This document shows positions 52,545 to 61,201 of a DNA stretch of 64,000 bases, piece after piece. The notes below the pieces were generated by a model, which ran no database searches, was not told the DNA's origin, and saw only the letters and a program-made list of their open reading frames with translations. The DNA lies in the NCBI RefSeq assembly GCF_051851555.1, contig NZ_JBPDVH010000006.1, positions 1-64,000 of the forward strand. Direction: 5' to 3'. The translations under genes and the position numbers were made by a program. This stretch comes from Lonepinella sp051851555 (GTDB lineage Bacteria > Pseudomonadota > Gammaproteobacteria > Enterobacterales > Pasteurellaceae). Positions within the stretch are counted from its first letter, which is position 1, and the number at the start of each line of letters is the position of its first letter.

Positions 52545-53504
52545 CTAAACCAACTGTGCCAACATCAGACGAGCGGTTCTTTCCTCTGTGACTAATGAAT
52601 TAATGTATTTTCCTTGTAACGCACTTAAAATCGCTTCCACTTTATTCTCGCCCCCAGCAATGCCAATTACATGGGGGATTTTGGTTAAATCCGACAACGG
52701 AAGACTAATGAGTTCATCGTGTAAAGGCATATTTGGCAACAATGTGCCGTCTTTTTGCATAAAATAACCCAAAATATCGCCCACCGCCCCTTGCTGGCGG
52801 ATTTCTTGTTGTTTTTGTTCACTAATATAACCCGTGCGTAACAGCGTGGCTTGTCCTTTTTGCAAGGTTGCCCCAATGCCCACAATGGCGACATCTGCCC
52901 CTGTAGCCGCCAGCATAATATCTTTAATACAGGATTCTCGTTTAAACAGTTTCGCCGCTTCAACCGATGACGCTCGCAACGGAGCGGGAATCATGCTCAC
53001 GGAACAAGATCCGTCTAACTGCCCGATGCCTTTCATATAAGGCCCAACACCGCCTGATAAAGTGATTAATTTAATGTTATTGTTGGTGATAAACTCATTG
53101 CTGAATTTAATGGTTTGCATAATGGTTTCACCAAAACCAATGGCGAGTAATTGTTGCGGTTTCAACAGGGAAGCCAATAACTGTGCAGCCCCATTGCCAA
53201 GGCGTTCATTGACATCGTGGCTTTCCAAGGCTGGCAACACCCGAATATGCTTTAATTGAAAATGATGTTGCAGGGCTTCTTCTAATTCAAAACAACCCGT
53301 AAAGGCGGAGTGAATTTCCACTTTAATAATGCCCATTTGTCGTCCTTTTTCCAATAAGCGAGAGACTTTTAAACGGGGAATATTCAAGCGTTCGCCAATG
53401 TCATTTTGGGTTAAGTTGTCGTGGTAATAAAACCAAGCAATGCGAGCTAACAGCTCTTCTTCACTCATGGCTTGAGCTTGAATTTCTAAATCGATATCGT
53501 TCAT
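52545..53504 (-). CDS. lsrR: Transcriptional repressor LsrR
   Basis: The 319-residue SorC/DeoR-type regulator has an N-terminal helix-turn-helix (NLTQNDIGERLNIPRLKVSR) and a sugar-phosphate-binding domain (AIGFGETIMQ, TLSGGVGPYMKGIGQLDGS). It represses lsr until phospho-AI-2 binds. It is divergent from lsrA, with candidate operators in the gap. Confidence 0.94.
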   Translation of the reverse strand: MNDIDLEIQAQAMSEEELLARIAWFYYHDNLTQNDIGERLNIPRLKVSRLLEKGRQMGIIKVEIHSAFTGCFELEEALQHHFQLKHIRVLPALESHDVNERLGNGAAQLLASLLKPQQLLAIGFGETIMQTIKFSNEFITNNNIKLITLSGGVGPYMKGIGQLDGSCSVSMIPAPLRASSVEAAKLFKRESCIKDIMLAATGADVAIVGIGATLQKGQATLLRTGYISEQKQQEIRQQGAVGDILGYFMQKDGTLLPNMPLHDELISLPLSDLTKIPHVIGIAGGENKVEAILSALQGKYINSLVTEERTARLMLAQLV

Positions 53505-53556
53505 TCTGCTTTCCTTTTATAATATGGCTATATTATTCATCTGTTTTTCAAAATAA

Positions 53557-53572
53557 TCAAATGTTCATTTAA
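53557..53572. promoter_or_regulatory. Candidate LsrR operator on the lsrR side
   Basis: TCAAATG-TT-CATTTAA (53557-53572) is a near-palindrome that shares its half-site with 53685-53712. It lies 53 bp upstream of lsrR. Confidence 0.4.
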
Positions 53573-53586
53573 GATTTTCTTAAAAT

Positions 53587-53602
53587 TGTGATCTCGATCA
53601 CA
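53587..53602. promoter_or_regulatory. CRP site 1 in the lsrR-lsrA gap
   Basis: TGTGATCTCGATCACA is a perfect 16-bp CRP core (TGTGA-N6-TCACA), with AAAT and AATT on either side. Confidence 0.8.
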
Positions 53603-53636
53603 AATTTGAGAAAAATCGGCAGTAAATTTTCAAAAT

Positions 53637-53652
53637 TGTGAACTAGATCACA
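53637..53652. promoter_or_regulatory. CRP site 2 in the lsrR-lsrA gap
   Basis: TGTGAACTAGATCACA is a second perfect CRP half-site pair, centred 50 bp from the first. In E. coli cAMP-CRP activates lsr. Confidence 0.8.
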
Positions 53653-53684
53653 CTTTTTTATTTATGAATCCTATACAATGCAAA

Positions 53685-53712
53685 TCAAATGATATTTTAT
53701 AAATACATTTGA
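53685..53712. promoter_or_regulatory. Candidate LsrR operator on the lsrA side
   Basis: TCAAATG (53685-53691) and CATTTGA (53706-53712) are perfect inverted half-sites 14 bp apart, ending 21 bp before lsrA. Confidence 0.45.
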
Positions 53713-53733
53713 TCACTCTTTCCAAGGAGCGTT

Positions 53734-55251
53734 ATGATGACAGAACAATATGATCAATCCAACTGTTTACTGGCGGTACATCAAGTCAGCAAGTCTTTCT
53801 CAGGCGTCAGCGTGTTAAAGGGCATTGATTTTTCTTTATACGCTGGTGAAGTCCACGCCTTATTAGGTGGAAATGGAGCAGGTAAATCGACATTGATGAA
53901 AATCATTGCAGGTATAGAAAATCCTGATACAGGTAGGATAGAAATCAAGGGGCAACCTTATAGCAAATTATCCCCGACCAGAGCTCATCAGTTAGGGATT
54001 TATCTGGTGCCACAAGAACCCTTGCTTTTTCCGAGTTTAACGGTCAAGGAGAACATTCTATTTGGCTTGGCGAAAACGCAAAATTTAAATGAAAAATTGA
54101 CCGCACTTTTACAGGAATTGAACTCGCATTTAAACCTTGAAATGCAAGCAGGTCTGCTGGATGTCGCCGATCAGCAACTGATTGAAATTATGCGTGGGCT
54201 AATGCGTGATGCCCAGATTTTGATTTTAGATGAACCGACCGCTTCCCTTACGCCAGCAGAAACGGAAAACCTGTTTCATAAAATTCATTCGCTGTTAGAA
54301 AAAGGCGTGGGCATTGTGTTTATTTCCCATAAATTGCCCGAAGTGTGGCAAATCGCCCATCGAGTGAGTGTGATGCGAGATGGTTATATTGCCTTAACGG
54401 GGCAAACCCAAGCCTTAAATAAAGATGAAGTGATCACAGCGATTACGCCAAAGGCTAAAGAAACAGTGATGTCGGAGTCGCAAAAACTATGGCTGGAATT
54501 ACCAGGTCATCATCGTATTAAAGATAGCACCAAACCGATTTTACAAGTGAAAAATCTCAAGGGCGAAGGTTTTAAGAATATTTCTTTTGAGTTGTACCCT
54601 GGGGAGATTTTAGGGCTGGCTGGTGTGGTGGGAGCTGGTCGCACGGAACTTGCTGAAACCCTATATGGCTTACGCCAAGAAAAGTGCGGTGAAATTCTCT
54701 TTAATTCTGAAGAAATGAACAACACCACCATTCAACAACGGCTACAAGCAGGCATTGTGTATTTGCCCGAAGACAGACAAGCCTCGGGGTTGTATTTGGA
54801 TTCGCCATTGACGTGGAACAGTTGTGCATTCACTTATCATCAAGGTGATTTTTGGATTAATGCCGCCAAAGAAAGTGCCATTTTGGAACGTTATCATCGA
54901 GCCATTGGGATTAAATTTAGTGATGAAAATCAACCAGCTCGCACGCTGTCTGGCGGTAATCAACAAAAAGTGTTAATTGCCAAATGTTTGGATGCGGATC
55001 CTGCCTTGTTAATTGTGGACGAACCCACAAGGGGCGTGGATGTGGGGGCGAGAGCGGATATTTATCAATTGATTCGTGGCATCGCCAAACAAAATGTGGC
55101 GATTCTGTTTATTTCCTCGGATTTGGAAGAAATTGAGAAGATGTCGGATCGGGTGTTGGTGATGCACGATGGGGAATTGAGTCAGCCTTTAATGGGGGCG
55201 GATATTAATCAGAAAAACATTATGCACAAAGCGTTCAACGGTGATGAATAA
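53734..55251 (+). CDS. lsrA: AI-2 importer ATP-binding protein LsrA
   Basis: The 505-residue protein has two ABC ATPase domains, as in sugar importers: Walker A GGNGAGKST near the start and a second domain with ARTLSGGNQQKVLIAKCLDA and VDEPTRGVDVGARADIYQL. ATG 53734 or 53737 can serve; AAGGAG precedes both. It powers import through LsrC and LsrD. Two uptake signals lie inside the gene (near 54102 and 54681). Confidence 0.94.
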   Translation: MMTEQYDQSNCLLAVHQVSKSFSGVSVLKGIDFSLYAGEVHALLGGNGAGKSTLMKIIAGIENPDTGRIEIKGQPYSKLSPTRAHQLGIYLVPQEPLLFPSLTVKENILFGLAKTQNLNEKLTALLQELNSHLNLEMQAGLLDVADQQLIEIMRGLMRDAQILILDEPTASLTPAETENLFHKIHSLLEKGVGIVFISHKLPEVWQIAHRVSVMRDGYIALTGQTQALNKDEVITAITPKAKETVMSESQKLWLELPGHHRIKDSTKPILQVKNLKGEGFKNISFELYPGEILGLAGVVGAGRTELAETLYGLRQEKCGEILFNSEEMNNTTIQQRLQAGIVYLPEDRQASGLYLDSPLTWNSCAFTYHQGDFWINAAKESAILERYHRAIGIKFSDENQPARTLSGGNQQKVLIAKCLDADPALLIVDEPTRGVDVGARADIYQLIRGIAKQNVAILFISSDLEEIEKMSDRVLVMHDGELSQPLMGADINQKNIMHKAFNGDE

Positions 55252-55262
55252 AGGAGTGAATG

Positions 55263-56252
55263 ATGTGGAAATTTATTCAAAATAATCGTGAATTAACCAT
55301 TTTATCCGCTATTGCCTTGCTGTTTTTGGTACTGGCATTTGGCGATGGGCAATTTCATTGGCAAACGCTCACGATGATTTTTAGTTCGGCACAAATTGTG
55401 ATTTTACTGGCGATGGGGGCAACCTTTGTCATTTTAACTCGCAATATTGATGTGTCGGTGGGATCAACAATGGGCTTATGTGCCGTGGTGGTGGGGACGT
55501 TGCTTAACGCAGGTTTTGCGTTGTCTACAGCGGTGCTGCTTACCGTGATGTTAGGCTTTTTCGCTGGCTTATTTAATGGCGTGCTGGTGTCGTTATTACG
55601 AATCCCAGCCATTGTCGCCACCTTAGGCACATTGGGCTTATACAAAGGCATTATGTTGCTCATCACAGGCGGTAAATGGATTGAGGGCTTACCACAATCC
55701 CTGAAAACTTTATCTGAACCGATTTTTGCTGGGATCTCACCGATTGGTTGGCTGATTATGGCATTCATTGGCTTGACTTACCTATTATTAGCCAAATCAG
55801 CCTTTGGTCGCCATTTTTATGCGGTGGGCGATAACTTACAAGGGGCATTGCAACTGGGAGTGAAAATTAATCAAGTGCGATTATTGGCTTTTGCCCTTAA
55901 CGGCACAATGGCCGCACTCGCAGGGATTGTATTTGCCTCCCAAATTGGCTTTGTACCTAATTCCACTGGGGCAGGATTAGAAATGAAAGCCATTGCCGCT
56001 TGTGTTCTTGGGGGGATTAGCTTACTTGGCGGCTCAGGTAATGTGATCGGGGCAGTACTCGGGGCGTATTTCTTGATTCAAGTTGACAGTATTTTAGTGT
56101 TGCTCAAAGTGCCAGCCTATTGGAATAACTTTGTAGCTGGCTTGGTGTTGTTGCTGGTATTGATTTTCGATGGACGCTTGCGAGTGATGATTGCGAAAAA
56201 TATCACGCAACAGCGTTATGCCCGTTTTCTAAAAGATGATGAAAAAGCCTAG
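55263..56252 (+). CDS. lsrC: AI-2 importer permease LsrC
   Basis: The permease has about ten membrane segments and the family motif ILTRNIDVSVGSTMGLCAVV. I chose ATG 55263, six bases after AGGAG; ATG 55260 is too close. This gives 329 residues. It pairs with LsrD to make the channel. It begins 11 bases after lsrA. Confidence 0.93.
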   Translation: MWKFIQNNRELTILSAIALLFLVLAFGDGQFHWQTLTMIFSSAQIVILLAMGATFVILTRNIDVSVGSTMGLCAVVVGTLLNAGFALSTAVLLTVMLGFFAGLFNGVLVSLLRIPAIVATLGTLGLYKGIMLLITGGKWIEGLPQSLKTLSEPIFAGISPIGWLIMAFIGLTYLLLAKSAFGRHFYAVGDNLQGALQLGVKINQVRLLAFALNGTMAALAGIVFASQIGFVPNSTGAGLEMKAIAACVLGGISLLGGSGNVIGAVLGAYFLIQVDSILVLLKVPAYWNNFVAGLVLLLVLIFDGRLRVMIAKNITQQRYARFLKDDEKA

Positions 56253-56261
56253 GGGGAAAAG

Positions 56262-57251
56262 ATGATTTTCAAAAAATATGGTTGGGAAAGTGCCTTATTG
56301 ATTTTGCTGGTCGTAGAAATTTTGGGATTTGGTCTTGTCAATCCACGAATGTTGGAACTCAATGTATTACTTTATAGTACCAGTGATTTTATCTATATCG
56401 GTATGCTCGCTTTGCCACTCACTTTGATTATTGTGAGCGGTGGAATGGATATTTCCTTTGGTTCCACCGTGGGACTTTGTGCCATTGTATTAGGCTTGCT
56501 TTTTAAAGCAGGGATGCCGTTGCCGTTGGCAATCACGCTGACCTTTGTGGTGGGAGGACTTTGTGGCTTGCTCAATGCGTTGTTAGTGATTTATACCAAA
56601 GTCAATCCCTTAGTCATTACCTTAGGCACGATGTATTTATATGGCGGCGGTGCGTTATTACTGTCAGGATTTGCAGGGGCAACAGGTTATGAAGGCATTG
56701 GCGGATTTCCTGATAGCCTATTGGATTTTGCTAATCAAACGTTGTTCTCCATTCCAACCCCGATGATTTATTTTGCCCTAATGACCTTGGTATTTTGGTT
56801 ATTAATGCACAAAACCACCACAGGTCGCAGTATTTTCTTTATTGGACAAAGTGAACGCACTTCACGTTATAGTGCCGTGCCAATCAACAGAACTCTATTT
56901 ATTATCTATGCGTTAATCGGTTTCGTAGCCGCCTTTGTTGCCGTCTTACTGGTGTCTTATTTTGGCTCCGCTCGTTCTGATCTCGGCAGTTCTTTGTTAA
57001 TGCCTGTGTTGACTGCCGTGGTATTAGGTGGAGCGAATATTTATGGTGGTGCAGGTTCGATTATTGGTACGGCAATCGCCGCCTTGCTCATTGGATATTT
57101 GCAACAGGGGTTACAAATGGTGGGGATTGCTAATGAAATTTCCAGTGCGTTATCAGGTGCATTGCTGATCATTGTGTTAATCGGTAAATCGCTCAGTCAA
57201 TATTCTGGACAGATTCGCCATTGGTTAAAACAGCAATGGTTAAAAAATTAA
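56262..57251 (+). CDS. lsrD: AI-2 importer permease LsrD
   Basis: The 329-residue permease is related to LsrC, with IIVSGGMDISFGSTVGLCAIV and ALLIGYLQQGLQMVGIANEI. It starts nine bases after lsrC. The order A-C-D-B is that of the enterobacterial lsr operons. Confidence 0.93.
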   Translation: MIFKKYGWESALLILLVVEILGFGLVNPRMLELNVLLYSTSDFIYIGMLALPLTLIIVSGGMDISFGSTVGLCAIVLGLLFKAGMPLPLAITLTFVVGGLCGLLNALLVIYTKVNPLVITLGTMYLYGGGALLLSGFAGATGYEGIGGFPDSLLDFANQTLFSIPTPMIYFALMTLVFWLLMHKTTTGRSIFFIGQSERTSRYSAVPINRTLFIIYALIGFVAAFVAVLLVSYFGSARSDLGSSLLMPVLTAVVLGGANIYGGAGSIIGTAIAALLIGYLQQGLQMVGIANEISSALSGALLIIVLIGKSLSQYSGQIRHWLKQQWLKN

Positions 57252-57310
57252 AATCAACATACTGGCTGTTTGGTGTGTTTCCTTCAAAAACTCAACTAAG
57301 GAGTATTATT

Positions 57311-58327
57311 ATGAAAAATGTAATTAAAACAACCGCACTTGCGGTGGCATTGGGCTTATCTTCCATCAGTGCAGCACAAGCGACAGATCGTATCGCCTTT
57401 ATTCCTAAACTGGTGGGCGTAGGCTACTTTACCAGCGGTGGACAAGGTGCGGTAGAAATGGGGAAAACCTTAGGTGTTGACGTAACCTATGACGGTCCAA
57501 CTGAACCGAGTGTTTCCAATCAAGTACAATTAATTAATAACTTCGTCAATCAAGGTTATAACGCCATTGTCGTCGCGGCGGTTTCGCCAGATGGCTTATG
57601 CTCTACCTTACAACGTGCAATGAAACGGGGCGTGAAAATCTTGACGTGGGATTCTGATACCAAACCTGAATGTCGTAGCCATTACATCGATCAAGGCACA
57701 CCAGATCAGCTTGGAGCAATGCTAGTGGATATGGCAGCGAATCAAATCAGCAAACCGAAAGCCAAAGTCGCCTTTTTCTATTCTAGTCCAACCGTGACCG
57801 ACCAAAATCAATGGGTCAATGTGGCAAAACAGAAAATTGCTAAAGATCATCCTGAATGGGAAATTGTGACTACCCAATTTGGTTATAACGATGCGATTAA
57901 ATCGTTGCAAACCGCCGAAGGTATTTTGAAAGCCTATCCCGATTTAGATGCAATTATCGCCCCTGATGCCAATGCGTTACCAGCCGCCGCACAAGCCGCC
58001 GAAAATTTGAAAGTGAACGGTGTGACCATTGTCGGCTTTAGCACACCGAATGTGATGCGACCTTATGTCAAACGTGGCACCGTGAAACAATTCGGTTTAT
58101 GGGATGTAACGCAACAAGGCAAAATTTCGGTTGCCGTAGCAAGCGAATTATTGAAAGGGAAAACCTTAAATGTTGGGGATAAATTGGATGTTCAAGGCGT
58201 AGGAGCGGTAGAAGTTTCACCGAATAAAGTGCAAGGCTACGACTATGAAGCCAAAGGCAATGGCATCGTGTTGTTACCTGAACGTGTGGTATTCACCGCC
58301 GATAATATTGATCAATATAATTTCTAA
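57311..58327 (+). CDS. lsrB: AI-2-binding periplasmic protein LsrB
   Basis: I chose ATG 57311, preceded by AAGGAG, giving 338 residues with a signal peptide ending near AQA. The residues known to hold AI-2 in Salmonella LsrB appear to be kept: Lys in IAFIPKL, Asp in WDSDTKPEC, Asp-Gln in TVTDQNQW, and Pro and Ala in APDANALP. This is therefore an AI-2 rather than a ribose binder. An uptake signal lies near 57333. Confidence 0.95.
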   Translation: MKNVIKTTALAVALGLSSISAAQATDRIAFIPKLVGVGYFTSGGQGAVEMGKTLGVDVTYDGPTEPSVSNQVQLINNFVNQGYNAIVVAAVSPDGLCSTLQRAMKRGVKILTWDSDTKPECRSHYIDQGTPDQLGAMLVDMAANQISKPKAKVAFFYSSPTVTDQNQWVNVAKQKIAKDHPEWEIVTTQFGYNDAIKSLQTAEGILKAYPDLDAIIAPDANALPAAAQAAENLKVNGVTIVGFSTPNVMRPYVKRGTVKQFGLWDVTQQGKISVAVASELLKGKTLNVGDKLDVQGVGAVEVSPNKVQGYDYEAKGNGIVLLPERVVFTADNIDQYNF

Positions 58328-58339
58328 TAGGAGTACAAT

Positions 58340-59218
58340 ATGGCAGATTTAGATGATATTCGAGATGGCAAAGATTTTGGCATTGGCAAGCCACAACAAA
58401 ATCACGCTTTTTATTTAAAAGGCAGTGGGGCGTTAGATTGGGGAATGCAATCCCGTCTTGCCAATATCTTTAATCCCAAAACAGGCAAAACCATTATGCT
58501 TGCCTTTGATCACGGCTATTTCCAAGGGCCAACCACAGGGCTTGAGCGAATTGATTTACATATTGCACCGCTTTTTGAATATACCGATGTGTTAATGTGT
58601 ACCCGTGGGATTTTGCGTTCAGTCGTGCCACCTGCTACCAATAAACCGGTGGTATTGCGAGCATCAGGGGCAAATTCTATTTTGACCGAATTGTCCAACG
58701 AAGCGGTGGCGGTCAGCATAGAAGATGCCTTGCGTCTCAATGTGAATGCCGTGGCGGCTCAAGTTTATATCGGCTCGGAACACGAACATCAATCCATTAA
58801 AAATATCATTCAATTAGTGGATCAGGGTATGCGTTATGGTATGCCCGTGATGGCAGTGACAGGCGTGGGCAAGGATATGCAACGGGATCAACGCTATTTT
58901 TCCTTAGCCACTCGCATTGCCGCCGAAATGGGTGCTAGCATTATCAAAACCTATTATGTAGAACAGGGTTTTGAGCGAATTACCGCAGGTTGCTCTGTGC
59001 CGATTGTGATTGCTGGCGGTAAAAAATTGCCTGAGCAAGATGCCTTGGAAATGTGCTATCAAGCCATTGACCAAGGGGCATCGGGTGTGGATATGGGACG
59101 CAATATCTTCCAATCCGAAGCTCCGATTGCTATGTTAAAAGCCGTACACGCCGTGGTTCATCAAGGCGAGAACGCTCAACAGGCGTACCAACTTTATTTA
59201 GATGAAAAAAATCGTTAA
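58340..59218 (+). CDS. lsrF: Phospho-AI-2 thiolase LsrF
   Basis: LsrF transfers an acetyl group from processed phospho-AI-2 to CoA. The 292-residue aldolase-like barrel contains LAFDHGYFQGPTTGLERID and VIAGGKKLPEQDALEM and the lysine-bearing SIIKTYYVEQGFE. It starts 12 bases after lsrB. A paired uptake-signal hairpin follows before lsrG. Confidence 0.94.
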   Translation: MADLDDIRDGKDFGIGKPQQNHAFYLKGSGALDWGMQSRLANIFNPKTGKTIMLAFDHGYFQGPTTGLERIDLHIAPLFEYTDVLMCTRGILRSVVPPATNKPVVLRASGANSILTELSNEAVAVSIEDALRLNVNAVAAQVYIGSEHEHQSIKNIIQLVDQGMRYGMPVMAVTGVGKDMQRDQRYFSLATRIAAEMGASIIKTYYVEQGFERITAGCSVPIVIAGGKKLPEQDALEMCYQAIDQGASGVDMGRNIFQSEAPIAMLKAVHAVVHQGENAQQAYQLYLDEKNR

Positions 59219-59224
59219 AAATTT

Positions 59225-59262
59225 ACCGCACTTTTTGGCGGAAAATCAACAAAAAGTGCGGT
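59225..59262 (+). terminator. Uptake-signal hairpin inside the lsr operon
   Basis: ACCGCACTTTTT (59225-59236) and AAAAAGTGCGGT (59251-59262) form a 12-bp perfect stem between lsrF and lsrG. It has no T-run, so it may only lower expression of the distal genes or protect the upstream mRNA. Confidence 0.5.
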
Positions 59263-59292
59263 GTTCTTCAAGAGAATTTTAAGGAGAATATT

Positions 59293-59602
59293 ATGTTTGC
59301 CATGCTCGTTGAAATTAATATTAAAGCAGGAAAAGAGCAGGAATTCTTGCAAGTTTTCCAACGTAACCACTTAGGCACTCGTCAAGAACCCAGGCAATTT
59401 ACGTTTTGATGTGCTACAAGATCCCGACATTAGCACGAGATTTTATGCCTATGAAGTCTACAAAGACGAAGCTGCATTGGATGCCCACCGCCAAACGGCA
59501 CATTATCATCGTTGTGTGGCGGAACTTGAGCCGTTAATGACGCAACCTCGCCAAAAGAAACTGTTTAAGTGGATTTATCCAGAGATCATCAGCGATGAAT
59601 AG
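59293..59602 (+). pseudogene. lsrG: lsrG (phospho-AI-2 isomerase) with a one-base frameshift
   Basis: LsrG isomerises phospho-AI-2 before LsrF acts. From ATG 59293, behind AAGGAG, the frame reads MFAMLVEINIKAGKEQEF and reaches NHLGTRQEP, then runs into a stop at 59407. In the next frame the protein continues as NLRFDVLQDPDISTRFYAYE to 59602. One extra C in CCC (59389-59391) explains this: GAACCAGGC would restore EPG-NLRFDV as in E. coli LsrG. The total length fits the family. It could be a true mutation or a sequencing error. Confidence 0.85.
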
Positions 59603-60272
59603 ACAACAACGTATTCAAGCGTTAAAACAACAGAAAGTGAGCGTGGGAATTTTGTCATCGGATTGGATGAAATTCCCCGAAACCTTAGCCACTTTAGTAG
59701 GTCATCATATTTGTTTATTGCATTTTGATATTGCTGATGGTAATTGGTCACCACTTTTTACCGTTGGTACAATGGCATTAAAACCCTTTGGTGAGCCATT
59801 TCTAAAAGATGTGCATTTGATGGTGAAAGATCCCAGTACATTGGTACAAGAATGTGTTGCTCTTGGAGCAGATATTATTACGTTACAACTGGAAAGCAAG
59901 CTGTCATTGCTAGAAACGGCTCAATGGATTCATTCACAAACGGAATCCGTTGTGGGCATTAGCCTTTGCCCTGATACGCCATTGGAGCAACTCTCTGACT
60001 ATCTGCAATGGGTCGATTTGGTTCAACTGTTAACGCTTGATCCAAGAACAGGCGTTAAAATGAATCCATCGCAACTGTTTGAGCGTATCCAGCAATTGCA
60101 TCTATTACTTGATAAACATCATCAATCTAAGCTCATTGCGATTGATGGCTCAATGACGTTGGAGCTGGCGACACAATTGCAAGATTATGATATTGATTGG
60201 GTGGTGTCGGGGAGTGCATTTTTTAAGTCCAATGATCTTGATATGACGTTAAAGCAATGGGGGTTAAAATAG
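59595..60272 (+). CDS. lsrE: LsrE, ribulose-phosphate-3-epimerase-like protein
   Basis: The 225-residue protein is a phosphopentose epimerase-type barrel (LLHFDIADGNWSPLFTVGTM, DVHLMVKDPS, GISLCPDTPLEQL, DWVVSGSAFFKS). In Salmonella the last lsr gene, lsrE, encodes such a protein; its substrate is unsettled. The start overlaps the lsrG stop, so it belongs to the operon. Confidence 0.87.
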   Translation: MNRQQRIQALKQQKVSVGILSSDWMKFPETLATLVGHHICLLHFDIADGNWSPLFTVGTMALKPFGEPFLKDVHLMVKDPSTLVQECVALGADIITLQLESKLSLLETAQWIHSQTESVVGISLCPDTPLEQLSDYLQWVDLVQLLTLDPRTGVKMNPSQLFERIQQLHLLLDKHHQSKLIAIDGSMTLELATQLQDYDIDWVVSGSAFFKSNDLDMTLKQWGLK

Positions 60273-60302
60273 AAAAATTAAAGTCAAAATCTCTTATTTT
60301 TT

Positions 60303-60338
60303 AACCGCACTTTTTATTACTTAAAACAAAGTGCGGTT
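60303..60338 (+). terminator. Terminator of lsr from paired uptake signals
   Basis: AACCGCACTTT (60303-60313) and AAAGTGCGGTT (60328-60338), then TATTTCT. It separates lsrE from the spc promoter region. Confidence 0.65.
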
Positions 60339-60384
60339 TATTTCTACAAAGTTTCTGATAGCGAATATTTCCTTGAAAATCCAG

Positions 60385-60486
60385 TTGATTTTATCTTGTC
60401 TTTTTGATAAACTCACCGACCTACTTATCCTAAGGTAAGTAGGTTCGTCCCGCAAGGGTGTTTTTTAACTTAAACGGAGCACTAAT
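60385..60486 (+). promoter_or_regulatory. spc operon promoter and leader
   Basis: A modest promoter, TTGATT (60385-60390) and TAAACT (60408-60413) with 17 bp between, lies ahead of rplN. The leader has a 9-bp hairpin, ACCTACTTA (60419-60427) with TAAGTAGGT (60436-60444), then CCCGCAAGGG before a T-run. The first gene is preceded by CGGAG. Confidence 0.5.
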
Positions 60487-60858
60487 ATGATCCAGACACA
60501 GACTATGCTAGACGTTGCTGATAACTCAGGCGCTCGTAGCGTAATGTGTATCAAGGTTCTAGGTGGATCGCACCGTCGTTATGCTGCTATTGGTGATATC
60601 ATCAAAATTACTGTGAAAGAAGCAATTCCTCGTGGTAAAGTGAAAAAAGGTGATGTGTTAAAAGCAGTTGTCGTGCGCACTAGAAAGGGTGTTCGTCGCC
60701 CAGACGGATCAGTCATTCGTTTCGATGGTAACGCTTGTGTCATTTTAAATAATAACACGGAGCAACCTATCGGTACCCGTATTTTTGGACCTGTGACGCG
60801 TGAACTTCGCTCTGAGAAGTTTATGAAGATCATTTCTTTAGCACCAGAAGTACTATAA
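60487..60858 (+). CDS. rplN: Ribosomal protein L14
   Basis: The 123-residue protein starts MIQTQTMLDVADNSGARSVM and contains GSVIRFDGNACVILNNNTEQ, as in bacterial L14. It is the first gene of the spc operon, which here has its own promoter region because the lsr genes part it from S10. Confidence 0.98.
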   Translation: MIQTQTMLDVADNSGARSVMCIKVLGGSHRRYAAIGDIIKITVKEAIPRGKVKKGDVLKAVVVRTRKGVRRPDGSVIRFDGNACVILNNNTEQPIGTRIFGPVTRELRSEKFMKIISLAPEVL

Positions 60859-60872
60859 GGGAGAGATAAGAA

Positions 60873-61184
60873 ATGGCTGCAAAAATTCGTCAAAATGATG
60901 AAGTAATCGTTCTTGCCGGTAAAGATAAAGGCAAACGTGGAAAGGTAACTCAAGTGTTACCAAACGGTAAAGTTCTTGTTGAAGGTATTAAAATCATTAC
61001 TAAACATGAAAAACCTGTACCTGCTTTAGGCAAAGAGGGTGGTTTAGTGAAGAAAGAAGCGCCAATTGATGCGTCAAATGTAGCGATCTTCAATCCAACA
61101 ACTAACAAAGCTGACCGTGTAGGTTTTAGAATTGAAGATGGCAAAAAAGTCCGTTTCTTCAAATCTAATAATGAAATTATTTAA
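60873..61184 (+). CDS. rplX: Ribosomal protein L24
   Basis: The 103-residue protein has the KOW motif DEVIVLAGKDKGKRGKVTQV and starts 50S assembly by binding the 5' end of 23S rRNA. It lies 14 bases after rplN. Confidence 0.97.
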   Translation: MAAKIRQNDEVIVLAGKDKGKRGKVTQVLPNGKVLVEGIKIITKHEKPVPALGKEGGLVKKEAPIDASNVAIFNPTTNKADRVGFRIEDGKKVRFFKSNNEII

Positions 61185-61201
61185 CAAACTGGAGTAATGC
61201 G

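Larger units (their letters stand above)
3093..60337. repeat. DNA uptake signal sequences (AAGTGCGGT), dispersed family
   Basis: By eye about 36 copies of AAGTGCGGT or its complement occur. Single intragenic copies include cysQ (3093), pgl (5122), comM (8985), mlaA (11293), carB (14858), rimO (24774), yheS (four), 29997 gene (two), oadG (31103), rpoH (39730), 41354 gene (41614), lsrA (54102, 54681) and lsrB (57333). Inverted pairs lie at 9992, 22703, 26147, 34343, 59225 and 60303. None was seen inside the ribosomal protein genes. The count is manual and approximate. Confidence 0.85.
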
